In this document: in pieces, positions 1 to 8,334 of the stretch
Numbering within the stretch: position 1 is the first letter of the stretch
Layout: every line of letters starts with the position of its first letter
Source of the DNA: Stappia sp.
GTDB lineage: Bacteria > Pseudomonadota > Alphaproteobacteria > Rhizobiales > Stappiaceae
Length of the DNA: 64,000 bases
Assembly (NCBI RefSeq): GCF_040110915.1
Contig: NZ_CP157793.1
Coordinates: 818,939 to 882,938, forward strand
Direction: 5' to 3'
Position numbers and translations under genes: made by a program
Notes under the pieces: model-generated
What the model was told of the DNA's origin: nothing
Databases searched by the model: none
Seen by the model: the letters and a program-made list of their open reading frames with translations, nothing else

Positions 1-1182
1 GCCCCAGCCCATGTGCAGGCCGAAGCGCGCGACACTGTCGACCACATTGCCGGTGAGCACCGTGTCGGCCTCCACGGCGATGCCGATGCCAAAACCCTGC
101 ACCTCGGCCGGATAGGGACCGGTGTTGACGATGTTGCGCACCAGATTGCCGCTGCAATTGGCGAGCCGTCCGCCATCGAGGAAATTGGCGATGGAGATCC
201 CGATGGCGCCGCCGTCGACCAGATTGTCGGCGATCACCGCGCCCTGGAAGCCGAATTCCGAATAGATCGCCGTTTCGCCCGACCGGAGGCAGGAATTTCC
301 CTGGATCACGATGTTGGAGCCGGCGTTGGAGCGGATCGCGGAGAACGCGCAATCGGTGACGCGGTTCCCCCGCACGACGACGCCGTGGGCGCGAAACACG
401 TTGATGCCATTGCCGTTCTGCCCCGTCCCGCCGCTGCGCGCGGCGATCCGCTCGATCCGGTTGCCGGAGACGAGCGAGCCGTCCTCGCCGGCCTGCCAGC
501 GGTAGACGAGGATGCCTGCGTTGCCGCAGTCGTGGACGTGGTTGTCGGTGATCGACAGGCCCGTGGCCTCGATGGAGCGGATGCCGGCATCGCCCGCACC
601 GGAAATCCGGTTGCCGAGGATGCGCCCGCCGCAGCGGTCGAGGGCGAGCGCCGACTTGGCGCTGCCTGTGATGGCGCAGCCCGCGATCTCCAGATCGTCG
701 ACATCGACGAAATGCAGCAGCGCCGGCGTGTATTCGCCGAGCAGGCGATTGCCGCCGTCGAAGCGGATGCCCTCCAGTCCGACCGCCGCGCCCTTCTCGC
801 AATAGAGCAGATGCCCGCCGCCGCCCTGGTAGTCGAAGCGCGTCTGGCCGGGCAGGCCGACGAGACGAATGCCCGACGGCAGCCGCAGATTGGCGACCGT
901 GTAGCGCCCGCCGGGCAGGAACAGCGCGCGGCCCCGGCTCGCGGCCGCGTCGATCGCGGTTTGCAGCAGCCGGCTCTGGTCGTCGCTCGCGTTGGGGCGC
1001 ACGCCGAACTCCGCGACATCGATGGTGCCGCGCAGATCGGCGACCCGCACCGCGGCGCGCGCCGGCGGCGCGGAGGCCGCAAGCGCGGCGAGGCCCCCGG
1101 TCAGCATCGCGCGACGGGACAGCGCGGGCCCGGACAAATCAGCGAAACGCGATCTGAAGCGTGCGGATATGGGTCGGTTCAT
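1..1182 (-). CDS. Tat-exported parallel beta-helix repeat protein, TIGR03808 type (3' end outside window)
   Basis: The frame stays open from an ATG at 1182 to the left edge, giving about 394 residues without a stop, so the C-terminus is missing. A strong AGGAGG lies 8 bases before the ATG. Residues 22-27 (SRRAML) form a twin-arginine motif followed by an Ala/Gly-rich hydrophobic stretch and an Ala-rich cleavage region, so export by Tat is likely. The rest is a series of short GN-rich beta-strand repeats typical of right-handed parallel beta-helix (pectate-lyase-like) proteins. The pattern fits the Tat-secreted repeat family TIGR03808 common in Rhizobiales. Enzymatic activity is unknown. A carbohydrate-binding or lyase role would be inference from the fold only. 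Confidence 0.8.
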   Translation of the reverse strand, partial: MNRPISARFRSRFADLSGPALSRRAMLTGGLAALAASAPPARAAVRVADLRGTIDVAEFGVRPNASDDQSRLLQTAIDAAASRGRALFLPGGRYTVANLRLPSGIRLVGLPGQTRFDYQGGGGHLLYCEKGAAVGLEGIRFDGGNRLLGEYTPALLHFVDVDDLEIAGCAITGSAKSALALDRCGGRILGNRISGAGDAGIRSIEATGLSITDNHVHDCGNAGILVYRWQAGEDGSLVSGNRIERIAARSGGTGQNGNGINVFRAHGVVVRGNRVTDCAFSAIRSNAGSNIVIQGNSCLRSGETAIYSEFGFQGAVIADNLVDGGAIGISIANFLDGGRLANCSGNLVRNIVNTGPYPAEVQGFGIGIAVEADTVLTGNVVDSVARFGLHMGWG

Positions 1183-1277
1183 GCCGGAACGTCCTCCTTG
1201 CCCCTGATGGAGCAAGAGCGATGCCGCCGGCGATGTCCCGGATCGGGACGCGGCCCGAAGCCGATCCGGCCGGGCTT

Positions 1278-1862
1278 CTAGGACGCGCTCCAGATGATGC
1301 GCTGGAGCGCGGCCCCGCGCAGCTTGTCGCTTGCCGGCAGCCGGTCGAAGGGGCCGTCGTACTGCGAGATCGCGTAGACGAGCGTGACCCGCTGCGAGCC
1401 CCGGGCCTTGCAGATCGCCATGCCGCGCCACAGGCTCTTTCCGACGCGGCAATCGCCGAGCGCGCTGCCCACCTCCGCGAAGGTCATGCCGATCCGTTCG
1501 CCGTTCGGACCCTCCAGGTGATGGGTGACGCCATGCACCTCGCGGATCTTGCCCCCCGCGCCCTTGAAGACCTGCAGAACCTGGAAGCCGTCGGAATTGA
1601 AGGCGCCGATGGCCCATTCGGTGCGCGTTTCGGTCGCCGACTGGAAGCCCTCCGTGGTGAACCCCGGCAGGGCCTGCTGAATGGCCTTTTGCGAATAGGG
1701 GGTGTCGGCGGTCAGTCCTCCGGCGCCCTGCTCGGTGATCTTGACGAGCGTGACGTCGGACGTGCGGGCGATCTGGACGGGACCGCCGTCGAGCGTGGGC
1801 GAGCAGGCGGCAAGCGCCAGGAGCGCCAGCGGGGCGAGGAGGGGAGACAGGCGTGAGCGCAT
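1278..1862 (-). CDS. DUF1131 (YfeY-like) outer-envelope lipoprotein
   Basis: This 194-residue protein has a lipoprotein signal with lipobox LAAC and the modified Cys at residue 20. The mature part matches the pattern I know from E. coli YfeY (DUF1131, an RpoE-regulated lipoprotein): an ITEQGAGGLTADTP block, a CKARGSQ block near the middle and an LPASDKL...IIW end. The function of the family is not established. An envelope-stress role is known only by association in enterobacteria. It is transcribed toward the TIGR03808 gene, 95 bases apart. A small joint operon is possible but the sequence does not prove it. Confidence 0.8.
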   Translation of the reverse strand: MRSRLSPLLAPLALLALAACSPTLDGGPVQIARTSDVTLVKITEQGAGGLTADTPYSQKAIQQALPGFTTEGFQSATETRTEWAIGAFNSDGFQVLQVFKGAGGKIREVHGVTHHLEGPNGERIGMTFAEVGSALGDCRVGKSLWRGMAICKARGSQRVTLVYAISQYDGPFDRLPASDKLRGAALQRIIWSAS

Positions 1863-2618
1863 GGCATCTCTCGAAAGGGTGTGTGGACGGGCACGCAGCG
1901 GCGCCCCGTGGACCGAAGGAGTTGCAGCCCGATAGCATTGTCGCGCGGTCGGAGAAAGCCCCGGCCGGTCGCCCGGTCGCGTTGCGGCCGCGTCCCGATG
2001 GCATCGGCCGCCGTGCCGGCCCTAGCTGCCGCGCGAACCGTGGCTCGAAAAGATGACCATGCAATTTTTACCATATGGGGCAAATCCGTAAATGCACGCA
2101 ATAGGTGTATTCTTGAAGGAATCTTACGCGGTATCACGTGCGTGCTTTTCATTATGTGCGTAATTGGTGTAGCCTGAGATTCGGGTCCTGAATGACATGT
2201 GTCGACAAATGAGGGAGTTGGATGTCGTGGGCAAGCGCGCGGTCGGTTGTATCGGGTCGGGTCGTCGCGCGCCCGCGATGACGGCGGGGCTCGCTCATAG
2301 GTATATGCTGCCATGCGCGGATCGGGTGCCGCGGGGGGCGGGGATTGTGAAGAATCTGGATTGTCGGGAGACCAGCGTGTATTCTTCGATGGGTAGAAAA
2401 AAGGCGGTGGTTGGTCCGCTGCCTGCGGATATCGGGGTGGGCGTCACACGGCCCGCGAGAGAGCGCGGGCATCGGCATCTGGGTGGCCGAAGGTGCGCAG
2501 AAGGGGCAGGCTCCGCGCGGAGCGGACGTGCCTCTTGCGCCGCAATGGAGATGCGAGGCCGGCACAGGCGCCGTCGAGACCGGCGGGGTGCCAAGCCATG
2601 ACGGAAAGGCAGGAGCGC
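1863..2618. other. Intergenic region, divergent promoters likely
   Basis: About 750 bases separate the lipoprotein and luxR genes, which diverge. The part from about 2050 to 2200 is clearly richer in A+T than its surroundings and probably holds both promoters. I see no convincing gene, tRNA or riboswitch. Several open frames here lack a ribosome-binding site and normal codon use. Confidence 0.5.
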
Positions 2619-3320
2619 ATGGCCAACCCGAATGAGATGCAGTCCAAGGCGCAGGCGATTGCCGACGCGGTGAGCGGCAAGCATGTGCTCGACGTCGTCG
2701 AGGCACAACTGCGCCGGATGGGCGCCACAAACATTCTCGTGACGGGCCTGCCGATGCCCAAGCGGCCGATCGACGGGCTCGTGCACCGCTTTCGCTGGCC
2801 GGACAATCGCGTCGGTGGCATCGAGCTCTCGGAACTGGATGCCAACGACAGCGCCCTTCTGCTCGGTCTGATGCGCTCGCGCGCCTTCGTTTGGGACGTG
2901 ACGACCGGCGACGTGTCTCATTCCGAACTGTTTGCCGCGCTTGGCGGCGACACCCAGGTCGTCGTGGTGCCGGTCACCGAGGCACATCCGTTCCAGGCGC
3001 TGGTTCTGGGCGGCGGCGCCAATCTGGAGTCCGGCAAGATCGAGCTCGCCAATCTCGAGCTGATCTGCAACTCCGCGTTCCGCCGGCTGATCGATCTGGG
3101 GGTGATCTCCACACAGCGGCCCGGCGACCTGTCGGCGCGCGAACGCCGCGTGCTCGAACTTACGGCGCTGGGCAAGACCGCGAGCGACATCGCCGGGCTG
3201 CTGGAGATTTCGCAGCGCACCGTCCACGCGCATCTGCAAAACGCCAGCGCCAAGCTCAATGCCTCGAACAAGACGCACACCGTCGTCGAGGCCCTGCGCT
3301 ACGGACAGATCAAGCTGTAG
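2619..3320 (+). CDS. LuxR-family transcriptional regulator (orphan)
   Basis: The last 63 residues form a canonical LuxR/GerE helix-turn-helix (LSARERRVLELTALGKTASDIA, then SQRTVHAHL and a KLNA block). The N-terminal 165 residues have the size of an autoinducer-binding domain, but I cannot find the usual W-x3-Y and D-P ligand residues, so AHL binding is doubtful. No luxI-type synthase is in the window, so it would be a solo regulator. The start was chosen at ATG 2619, with a purine-rich GGAAAGG 8 bases upstream, giving 233 residues. ATG 2598 in the same frame is an alternative. The long upstream intergenic region suggests it is separately regulated. Confidence 0.8.
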   Translation: MANPNEMQSKAQAIADAVSGKHVLDVVEAQLRRMGATNILVTGLPMPKRPIDGLVHRFRWPDNRVGGIELSELDANDSALLLGLMRSRAFVWDVTTGDVSHSELFAALGGDTQVVVVPVTEAHPFQALVLGGGANLESGKIELANLELICNSAFRRLIDLGVISTQRPGDLSARERRVLELTALGKTASDIAGLLEISQRTVHAHLQNASAKLNASNKTHTVVEALRYGQIKL

Positions 3321-3483
3321 TGGGGCTCAGGCCGGCCCCGGCCAGGGCGTTCCAGAGGCGGTGCGGCAGCGGTGAACACGTAACGATGAACACGGAGCGG
3401 TGAACAGGTGGACGACGTGCCCGCCGGTCGGGGGCGCTTTGCCACGGGGCGATCCGTGCTGCTGCCGGCAAGCCGTCATGTGC

Positions 3484-3525
3484 GTTGCCCAAGTTCCGTT
3501 GTCCAAGTTGCGTTGTCCAAGTGGC
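3484..3525. repeat. Three tandem 14-bp repeats
   Basis: Three adjacent copies of a 14-base unit (consensus GTTGTCCAAGTTGC) occur at 3484-3497, 3498-3511 and 3512-3525, with one or two changes each. The array lies in the 664-base gap between luxR and the MFS gene. No coding frame is credible here. Confidence 0.75.
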
Positions 3526-3673
3526 CTCGCCGGGCGAACCGGCCGGCCAGGGGCGCAGGGCGGTGATCGACGACGGGCGCAGCGTCCGGCGACCATGGTC
3601 GGCAGAGGCGGGGCGCCACGTGAAGGCGGCTGGCGCTGCGTTGGCCCGACGGCCTCGGGCGCCATCAAACGGG

Positions 3674-3861
3674 GACGCCCTTGAACCCGGACACCCTTGA
3701 ACCCGGACACCTTTGAACCCCGACACCTTCGAACCGGATCGCCTGTGAACCGAAGCGCCTGTTTACTGGACAGATGTCAAGCGGGGCGTCCATGATCGGG
3801 CTGCCCACGAGGGGATGCCTCTGAACGGGGATGCCTCTGAACGGGAATGTATGTGAGCTGA
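3674..3861. repeat. Degenerate 16-bp tandem repeat array
   Basis: At least six consecutive 16-base units run from 3674 to 3769 (type GACACCCTTGAACCCG). A second block of the same family lies at 3814-3861 (two identical copies of GATGCCTCTGAACGGG, then a decayed one). The core CC-n-n-TGAACCCG is conserved. Because 16 is not a multiple of three, the array cannot encode one repeated peptide, which argues for a non-coding minisatellite. The remaining bases of the gap 3321-3984 show nothing recognisable apart from scattered GTGAACA words near 3370-3410. Confidence 0.75.
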
Positions 3862-3984
3862 CACGGGCCCACCGCCCGGACGCGTAGGCCGATGGACCTG
3901 ATGTATTGGGGCTTGGGATCCGGGCCCGGTGATGTGACGGCCTGAGAGCCGGGCCGGACACCGAGCGGGAGCGGGGGCTCGCCG

Positions 3985-5175
3985 ATGAAGGACACACCTG
4001 AAGCGCCGGCCCGGGTCGCGCCGGTCCGGCTGGCGCTCGGCGGCTTGCTGGCGCTGGCGGCGGCCATGGGCATCGGCCGCTTTGCATTGACACCCGTTCT
4101 TCCCTTCATGAGCTATGGATTGCCGCTGACGGCGGCGCAGGCCGGGGCCCTGGCGTCCGCCAATTTCGCCGGCTATCTCGTCGGCGCGCTTGCCGCCATG
4201 TCTGCGCGCGAGGCCTGGCTGGTGCCCGGGTTCGTCGGCGCGCTCGCCGCGAGTGCCGCGACGACCGCCCTGATGGCGGCGAGCGATCATCTCGTTCTGC
4301 TGGCCGTCTTGCGCTTCGCGGCGGGGCTCGCGAGCGCCGGCGTGCTCGTCTTCGCCTCCACCCTGATCCTCGAGAGACTGACGCGCTCCGCCCGGCCCGG
4401 GCTCGCCGCGCTGCATTTCGCCGGCGTCGGCTGCGGCATCGCCCTGTCCGCGCTCGTGGTCGGCGGGCTCGGCGCGGAGCCCGGCGGCTGGCGTGTCCTC
4501 TGGCTCGGCACCGGCGGAGTGGCGGCGCTGCTGGCCTGCGCGGCGCTCGTGTGCCTGTGGCCCGCTTTGTTGCCGCCGAAGCGCATGGAAGCGGCGACTT
4601 CGGCCGCCACGCAGACCCCGGCGCGCATGTCCGGCGATCTGCTGCGACTCGCCGTGGCCTATGGCCTGTTCGGCGGCGGCTATGTGGTCACCGCGACCTT
4701 TCTCACCAGCATTCTGCGCGCCTCGCAGACGCTGGCGCCCTTCGAGGCGCCGGTCTGGGCCGCCGTGGGTCTGGCGGCGGCGGGCTCCGTCTGGGTCTGG
4801 GGCCGGGTCGCGGCGCGCATCGGGGCGGCGTCGGCCTTTGCGCTTGCCTGTGGCGTGGAGGCGCTGGGCGTCGCCGCCAGCGTGCTGGTGCCGGGGCTTG
4901 CCGGGCCGGCGCTGGCCGCGCTGCTGCTCGGCGGCACCTTCATGGGCATCACCGCGCTCGGCCTGGTGGAGGCGCGGCGCCTGTCGCAAGGGCCGCCGGC
5001 GCGGGCGCTCGGTCTGATGACGGCCTGTTTCGGGCTGGGGCAGGCGCTGGCGCCGGCGCTCGCCGGATGGCTGGCCGACCTCACCGGCGGCTTCCTGTGG
5101 CCCTCGCTCGGCGCGGCGGCCCTTCTGGTGGCCGCCGCCGGTCTCACGCGCCCGCCCGGCGCGCGGCGCGCATGA
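3985..5175 (+). CDS. YbfB/YjiJ-family MFS transporter
   Basis: The 396-residue product has about 12 hydrophobic spans. Its N-terminal signature (AAAMGIGRFALTPVLPFM) marks the YbfB/YjiJ (DUF1228) branch of the major facilitator superfamily. The substrate is unknown. The gene ends 3 bases before the stop of the convergent aminotransferase gene, so the two transcripts must overlap at their ends. A G-rich stretch lies just before the ATG. Confidence 0.85.
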   Translation: MKDTPEAPARVAPVRLALGGLLALAAAMGIGRFALTPVLPFMSYGLPLTAAQAGALASANFAGYLVGALAAMSAREAWLVPGFVGALAASAATTALMAASDHLVLLAVLRFAAGLASAGVLVFASTLILERLTRSARPGLAALHFAGVGCGIALSALVVGGLGAEPGGWRVLWLGTGGVAALLACAALVCLWPALLPPKRMEAATSAATQTPARMSGDLLRLAVAYGLFGGGYVVTATFLTSILRASQTLAPFEAPVWAAVGLAAAGSVWVWGRVAARIGAASAFALACGVEALGVAASVLVPGLAGPALAALLLGGTFMGITALGLVEARRLSQGPPARALGLMTACFGLGQALAPALAGWLADLTGGFLWPSLGAAALLVAAAGLTRPPGARRA

Positions 5176-5178
5176 GCC

Positions 5179-6036
5179 TCAGCCGTGCGCGAATTCCCAG
5201 TAGAGCTCACGGGCGCGGGCCGTGATCGGGCCGGGCTGCAGGTCGCGGTCCTCGATCCGCTTGACCGGAACGACCTTGAAGTAATTGCCGGTGGAGAAGA
5301 TCTCGTCCGCGTCGAGGAAGTCGCCGTAGCCGAGCGTGCGTTCATGCACGTCGATGCCGCTGCCGCGCAGCAGCTGGATGATGCGCTGGCGCGTGATGCC
5401 GTTCAGGAAGGTGCCGTTCCACGCCGGGGTGTGCACCGCGCCGTCCTTGACCATGAAGACATTGGCCGTCGTCAGCTCCGCCACATTGCCCAGCATGTCG
5501 AGCACGATGGCATTGTCGAAGCCGCGCGACTTCGCCTCGACGATGGCGCGCGCGTTGTTGGGATAGAGGCAGCCGGCCTTGGCGTTGACGGGCATGGTCT
5601 CCAGCGTCGGCCGGCGGAACGGCGACAGGGTGATCGCGATGGCCGCGTCGACCGGGGCGAGCTTGGCCTCGAACAGGCACAGGCAGAACCGCGTGCTGTC
5701 GGGGTCGGGCGCGATGGTGCCGATGCCTTCGCCTTCCGCCCAGTACATCGGCTTGATGTAGACGGCCGTATCGGAGGGGAACCTGGCCATGCCCTCCTGC
5801 GTCAGTTCCATCATCTCTTCCGGGCGCAGGGTCGGCTTGAGCCCGAGCGCCACGGCCGAATCGTTGAGACGCTGGCAATGCAGGTCGAGATCCGGCGTCA
5901 CGCCCTCGAAGCCGCGCGCTCCGTCGAACACGCTTGAGCCGAGCCAAGCGGCATGGCTGCGCGGGCCCATCATGGGTGGATTGCCCTCGATCCACGATCC
6001 GTCGATCCAGTTCCAGGTCTGCGACCACTCCGCCAT
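5179..6036 (-). CDS. ilvE: Branched-chain amino acid aminotransferase (class IV PLP enzyme)
   Basis: This 285-residue fold-type IV aminotransferase would catalyse the last transamination in Val/Leu/Ile synthesis or the first step of their breakdown. The PLP lysine is predicted at residue 153 in the NAKAGCLYPN block. The later GNVAELTTANVF segment is the usual phosphate-binding region of BCAT/D-amino-acid transaminase-type proteins. ATG 6036 was chosen because AAGGAGAG lies 5-11 bases upstream and the protein then starts with MAEWSQTW, a typical alphaproteobacterial N-terminus. A longer frame upstream lacks a signal. D-amino-acid or 4-amino-4-deoxychorismate specificity cannot be excluded. Confidence 0.82.
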   Translation of the reverse strand: MAEWSQTWNWIDGSWIEGNPPMMGPRSHAAWLGSSVFDGARGFEGVTPDLDLHCQRLNDSAVALGLKPTLRPEEMMELTQEGMARFPSDTAVYIKPMYWAEGEGIGTIAPDPDSTRFCLCLFEAKLAPVDAAIAITLSPFRRPTLETMPVNAKAGCLYPNNARAIVEAKSRGFDNAIVLDMLGNVAELTTANVFMVKDGAVHTPAWNGTFLNGITRQRIIQLLRGSGIDVHERTLGYGDFLDADEIFSTGNYFKVVPVKRIEDRDLQPGPITARARELYWEFAHG

Positions 6037-6397
6037 ACCGCTCTCCTTGAAATCCCCGTGCGCGGGATACCGCGCGTCGAATGCGGGGATCGAACGCCGA
6101 AGGCGCGTGAAGGTCAAGACCCGCGCGCAACCTGCGGTCAAATCGGAAGGATCATCCCTGCGTCTCCGGGTGTGGTGCGAAGAATATTTCAGGGACGCGA
6201 AAAATTCGGAATGTTCTCGCGTTTCGCCGTCTGGCCCTGCGTCGCGCCGTCGATCCGGCGGGCGAGCTGTGCGAAGACCGGGGCAACCACGTGCGGCAGA
6301 CACCTGCTGCAAACCTATCCTGCGAACCGGCGTCGAGCGGGGCCGCGCATGCCCCCGGCTGACTGCCCCACTGCCCGAAGCGCTCCTGGAGGCCTCC
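6037..6397. other. Divergent intergenic region ilvE / VOC gene
   Basis: This 361-base gap between divergent genes has a locally A+T-richer part at about 6175-6215 (AGAATATTTC, GAAAAATTC) that could contain promoters or a regulator site. I see no gene or structured RNA here. Confidence 0.4.
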
Positions 6398-6841
6398 ATG
6401 GAACAACGCCTGTCCATCGTCACGCTCGGCGTGAACGACGTCGCCGAAACCCGCCGCTTCTTCGAGGAAGGGTTGGGCTGGCGCGCCGCCGTCTACGACA
6501 GCGACGACATTGCCTTCTTCGACATGGGCGGAACGGTGCTTGCGCTCTTCGGCCGCCAAGCGCTCGCGGAGGATGCGGGCGTGACCGATGACGCCGGGCA
6601 CTTCGCCGCCGTGACCATCGCCTGGAACGGGCGCGACGAGGCGGAGGTCGATGCGGCTTTCAAGGAGGCGCTCGCGGCCGGCGCGGAGGCGGTCAAGACG
6701 CCGCAAAAGGTCTTTTGGGGCGGCTATTCCGGATATGTGCGCATTCCCGGCGGCCATCTGCTGGAGATCGCCCATGATCCCTTTTCCTCGCTCGACGCGG
6801 CCGGCCGCCTGCAGCTTCCCCCGCCCGTCTCCGGGAGCTGA
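6398..6841 (+). CDS. VOC (glyoxalase/bleomycin-resistance fold) protein
   Basis: A 147-residue VOC-superfamily protein with the expected duplicated beta-alpha-beta-beta-beta halves. The first begins with the LSIVTLGVNDVAETRRFFEE block. The second ends in GYVRIPGGHLLEIAHDPF, whose Glu is the usual metal-ligand position. TGGAGG lies six bases before the ATG at 6398. Members include glyoxalases, dioxygenases and resistance proteins. The substrate here cannot be inferred. Confidence 0.85.
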   Translation: MEQRLSIVTLGVNDVAETRRFFEEGLGWRAAVYDSDDIAFFDMGGTVLALFGRQALAEDAGVTDDAGHFAAVTIAWNGRDEAEVDAAFKEALAAGAEAVKTPQKVFWGGYSGYVRIPGGHLLEIAHDPFSSLDAAGRLQLPPPVSGS

Positions 6842-6967
6842 GGGCTTCGGCCCCGGACATTGTGCATCGCACAAATCGATTGACCTCGCCCGGCGATGGC
6901 TGTTTTCTAGGCGGCCATTCAAGAAGCACGCCGCCAGACACCACGCAGCCATGTAAGGGCCCGGGCC

Positions 6968-7648
6968 ATGTCGCCTCCCTCTGCCAAGCCGGTTTCCGTC
7001 TATGTTTTCGACGCCTACGGCACCTTGTTCGATGTCCACGCGGCGGTGCGCCGTCACGCGGGAGACCTCGGGCCGGAGGCGCAGCGTCTGTCGGCGATCT
7101 GGCGCGACAAGCAGCTGGAGTACTCCTGGACGCGCGCGCTCATGGAGCGCTATCTCGATTTCTGGGCGCTGACCGAACAGGCGCTCGACACCGCGATGGC
7201 GATCACCGGCGTCTCCGACGCCGCGCTGCGCCAGCGGCTGCTCGACGCCTACTGGCAGCTCGACTGCTACCCGGAAGTGCCGGGCGTGCTGAAGGACCTG
7301 AAGCAGGCCGGGCACAAGCTGGCGATCCTGTCGAACGGCTCTCCGGCCATGCTGGAGGCGGCCGCGCGCGCCGCCGGCATCGAGGATTATCTCGACGAAG
7401 TGTTCTCCACCGACCGGCTGAAGACCTACAAGACGCGCCCGGATGTCTACGAACTCGTGACCAACGCCTTCCGCGTCTATCCCGAGGCCGTGTCCTTCCA
7501 GTCGTCGAACCGCTGGGATATCGCGGGCGCGACCGCCTTCGGCTTCCGCACGGTGTGGATCAACCGCACCGGCGCGGCGGATGAATACACCGACCTGCCT
7601 CCGGTCGCGGTCCTGAGCGACCTGAACGGTCTGGCCGCGCTCGGCTGA
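6968..7648 (+). CDS. Haloacid dehalogenase type II (L-2-haloacid dehalogenase family)
   Basis: This 226-residue HAD-superfamily hydrolase has nucleophile Asp15 in VFDAYGTLFD, the SNGS motif II, a Lys in LKTYKTRPDVYELV and the SSNRWDIAGATAFGF motif near the C-terminus that is specific to type II L-2-haloacid dehalogenases. The family hydrolyses L-2-haloalkanoates to D-2-hydroxyacids through an aspartyl ester. Some members act on other substrates. The gene stands alone and converges on the LOG gene. Confidence 0.88.
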   Translation: MSPPSAKPVSVYVFDAYGTLFDVHAAVRRHAGDLGPEAQRLSAIWRDKQLEYSWTRALMERYLDFWALTEQALDTAMAITGVSDAALRQRLLDAYWQLDCYPEVPGVLKDLKQAGHKLAILSNGSPAMLEAAARAAGIEDYLDEVFSTDRLKTYKTRPDVYELVTNAFRVYPEAVSFQSSNRWDIAGATAFGFRTVWINRTGAADEYTDLPPVAVLSDLNGLAALG

Positions 7649-7651
7649 GCC

Positions 7652-7686
7652 GGTCCCGGGAGAGCATGGGCGACGTCGCCGGGACC
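7652..7686. terminator. Possible shared hairpin between convergent genes
   Basis: An 8-base inverted repeat (GGTCCCGG / CCGGGACC) with a 19-base loop lies between the HAD stop and the LOG stop. It has no T-run, so it may be only a weak or bidirectional transcript end. Confidence 0.35.
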
Positions 7687-7709
7687 TCCGAGGGCGTCAG
7701 CTGTGGGTG

Positions 7710-8291
7710 TCAGGTCTCCGCGCGCTCGATCCACTTCGGCGTGTCGGGCGCGGTGTAGGTCTCGAACTCGGCGATCAGCGCCTCCGGCGTGTCCGCCACC
7801 TTGACCATCGCCCGCATTTCGGGGCGCACGAAGGCCTCCTCGCGTTGCAGGTCGAGGAAGGCCAGCAGGCCGTCGTAGAAGCCGGCGACATTGAGAAAGC
7901 CGCAGGGCTTGCGGTGATAGCCGAGCTGGCCCCAGGTCCAGATCTCGAACAGCTCCTCCAGCGTGCCGGCGCCGCCGGGCAGCGCGAGGAAGCCGTCCGA
8001 CAGATCCGCCATCATCGCCTTGCGCTCATGCATGGAGGCGACGACATGCAAGGCGCTGAGGCCCTCGTGCGCCAGTTCCTTTTCCTGCAGCGCGCGGGGC
8101 AGCACGCCGACGACCTCGCCGCCCTCGGCCAGCGCGGCATCGGCGACGACGCCCATCAGCCCGACCTTCGCCCCGCCGTAGACGAGACGCCGGCCGGAGC
8201 GGGCGATCGCCCGCCCGGTCGCCTCGGCCGCGTCGCGATAGTCGGAGCGCGCTCCCATGCTGGAGCCGCAAAAGACGCAGATGGAGTCCAT
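7710..8291 (-). CDS. LOG-family protein (TIGR00730), cytokinin-type nucleotide phosphoribohydrolase
   Basis: A 193-residue Rossmann-fold protein with the diagnostic PGGAGTLEE motif (residues 105-113), a nearby MHERK block and the N-terminal CVFCGSS motif. LOG proteins cleave N6-modified or plain nucleoside 5'-monophosphates to base plus ribose 5-phosphate. In bacteria the physiological role is often unclear. The M20 peptidase gene ends 43 bases from this gene and is transcribed in the same direction, so cotranscription is possible. Confidence 0.9.
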   Translation of the reverse strand: MDSICVFCGSSMGARSDYRDAAEATGRAIARSGRRLVYGGAKVGLMGVVADAALAEGGEVVGVLPRALQEKELAHEGLSALHVVASMHERKAMMADLSDGFLALPGGAGTLEELFEIWTWGQLGYHRKPCGFLNVAGFYDGLLAFLDLQREEAFVRPEMRAMVKVADTPEALIAEFETYTAPDTPKWIERAET

Positions 8292-8334
8292 TCGAGATCT
8301 CCCGGAAATGTGGAAACGTGCGGGGGCGGGAGGC

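Noticed and set aside
13-1281. Long plus-strand open frame opposite the Tat protein gene
   Set aside because: The minus strand has a ribosome-binding site, a twin-arginine signal and beta-helix repeats. The plus frame is open only because stop codons are rare in this GC-rich DNA.
3720-3745. tRNA-like GGTTCGAA words
   Set aside because: They belong to the 16-bp repeats. No cloverleaf can be drawn around them.
3674-3861. CRISPR array
   Set aside because: Units of 16 bases are directly adjacent with no spacers, and no cas genes are present. The same reasoning excludes 16972-17046 and 41452-41511.
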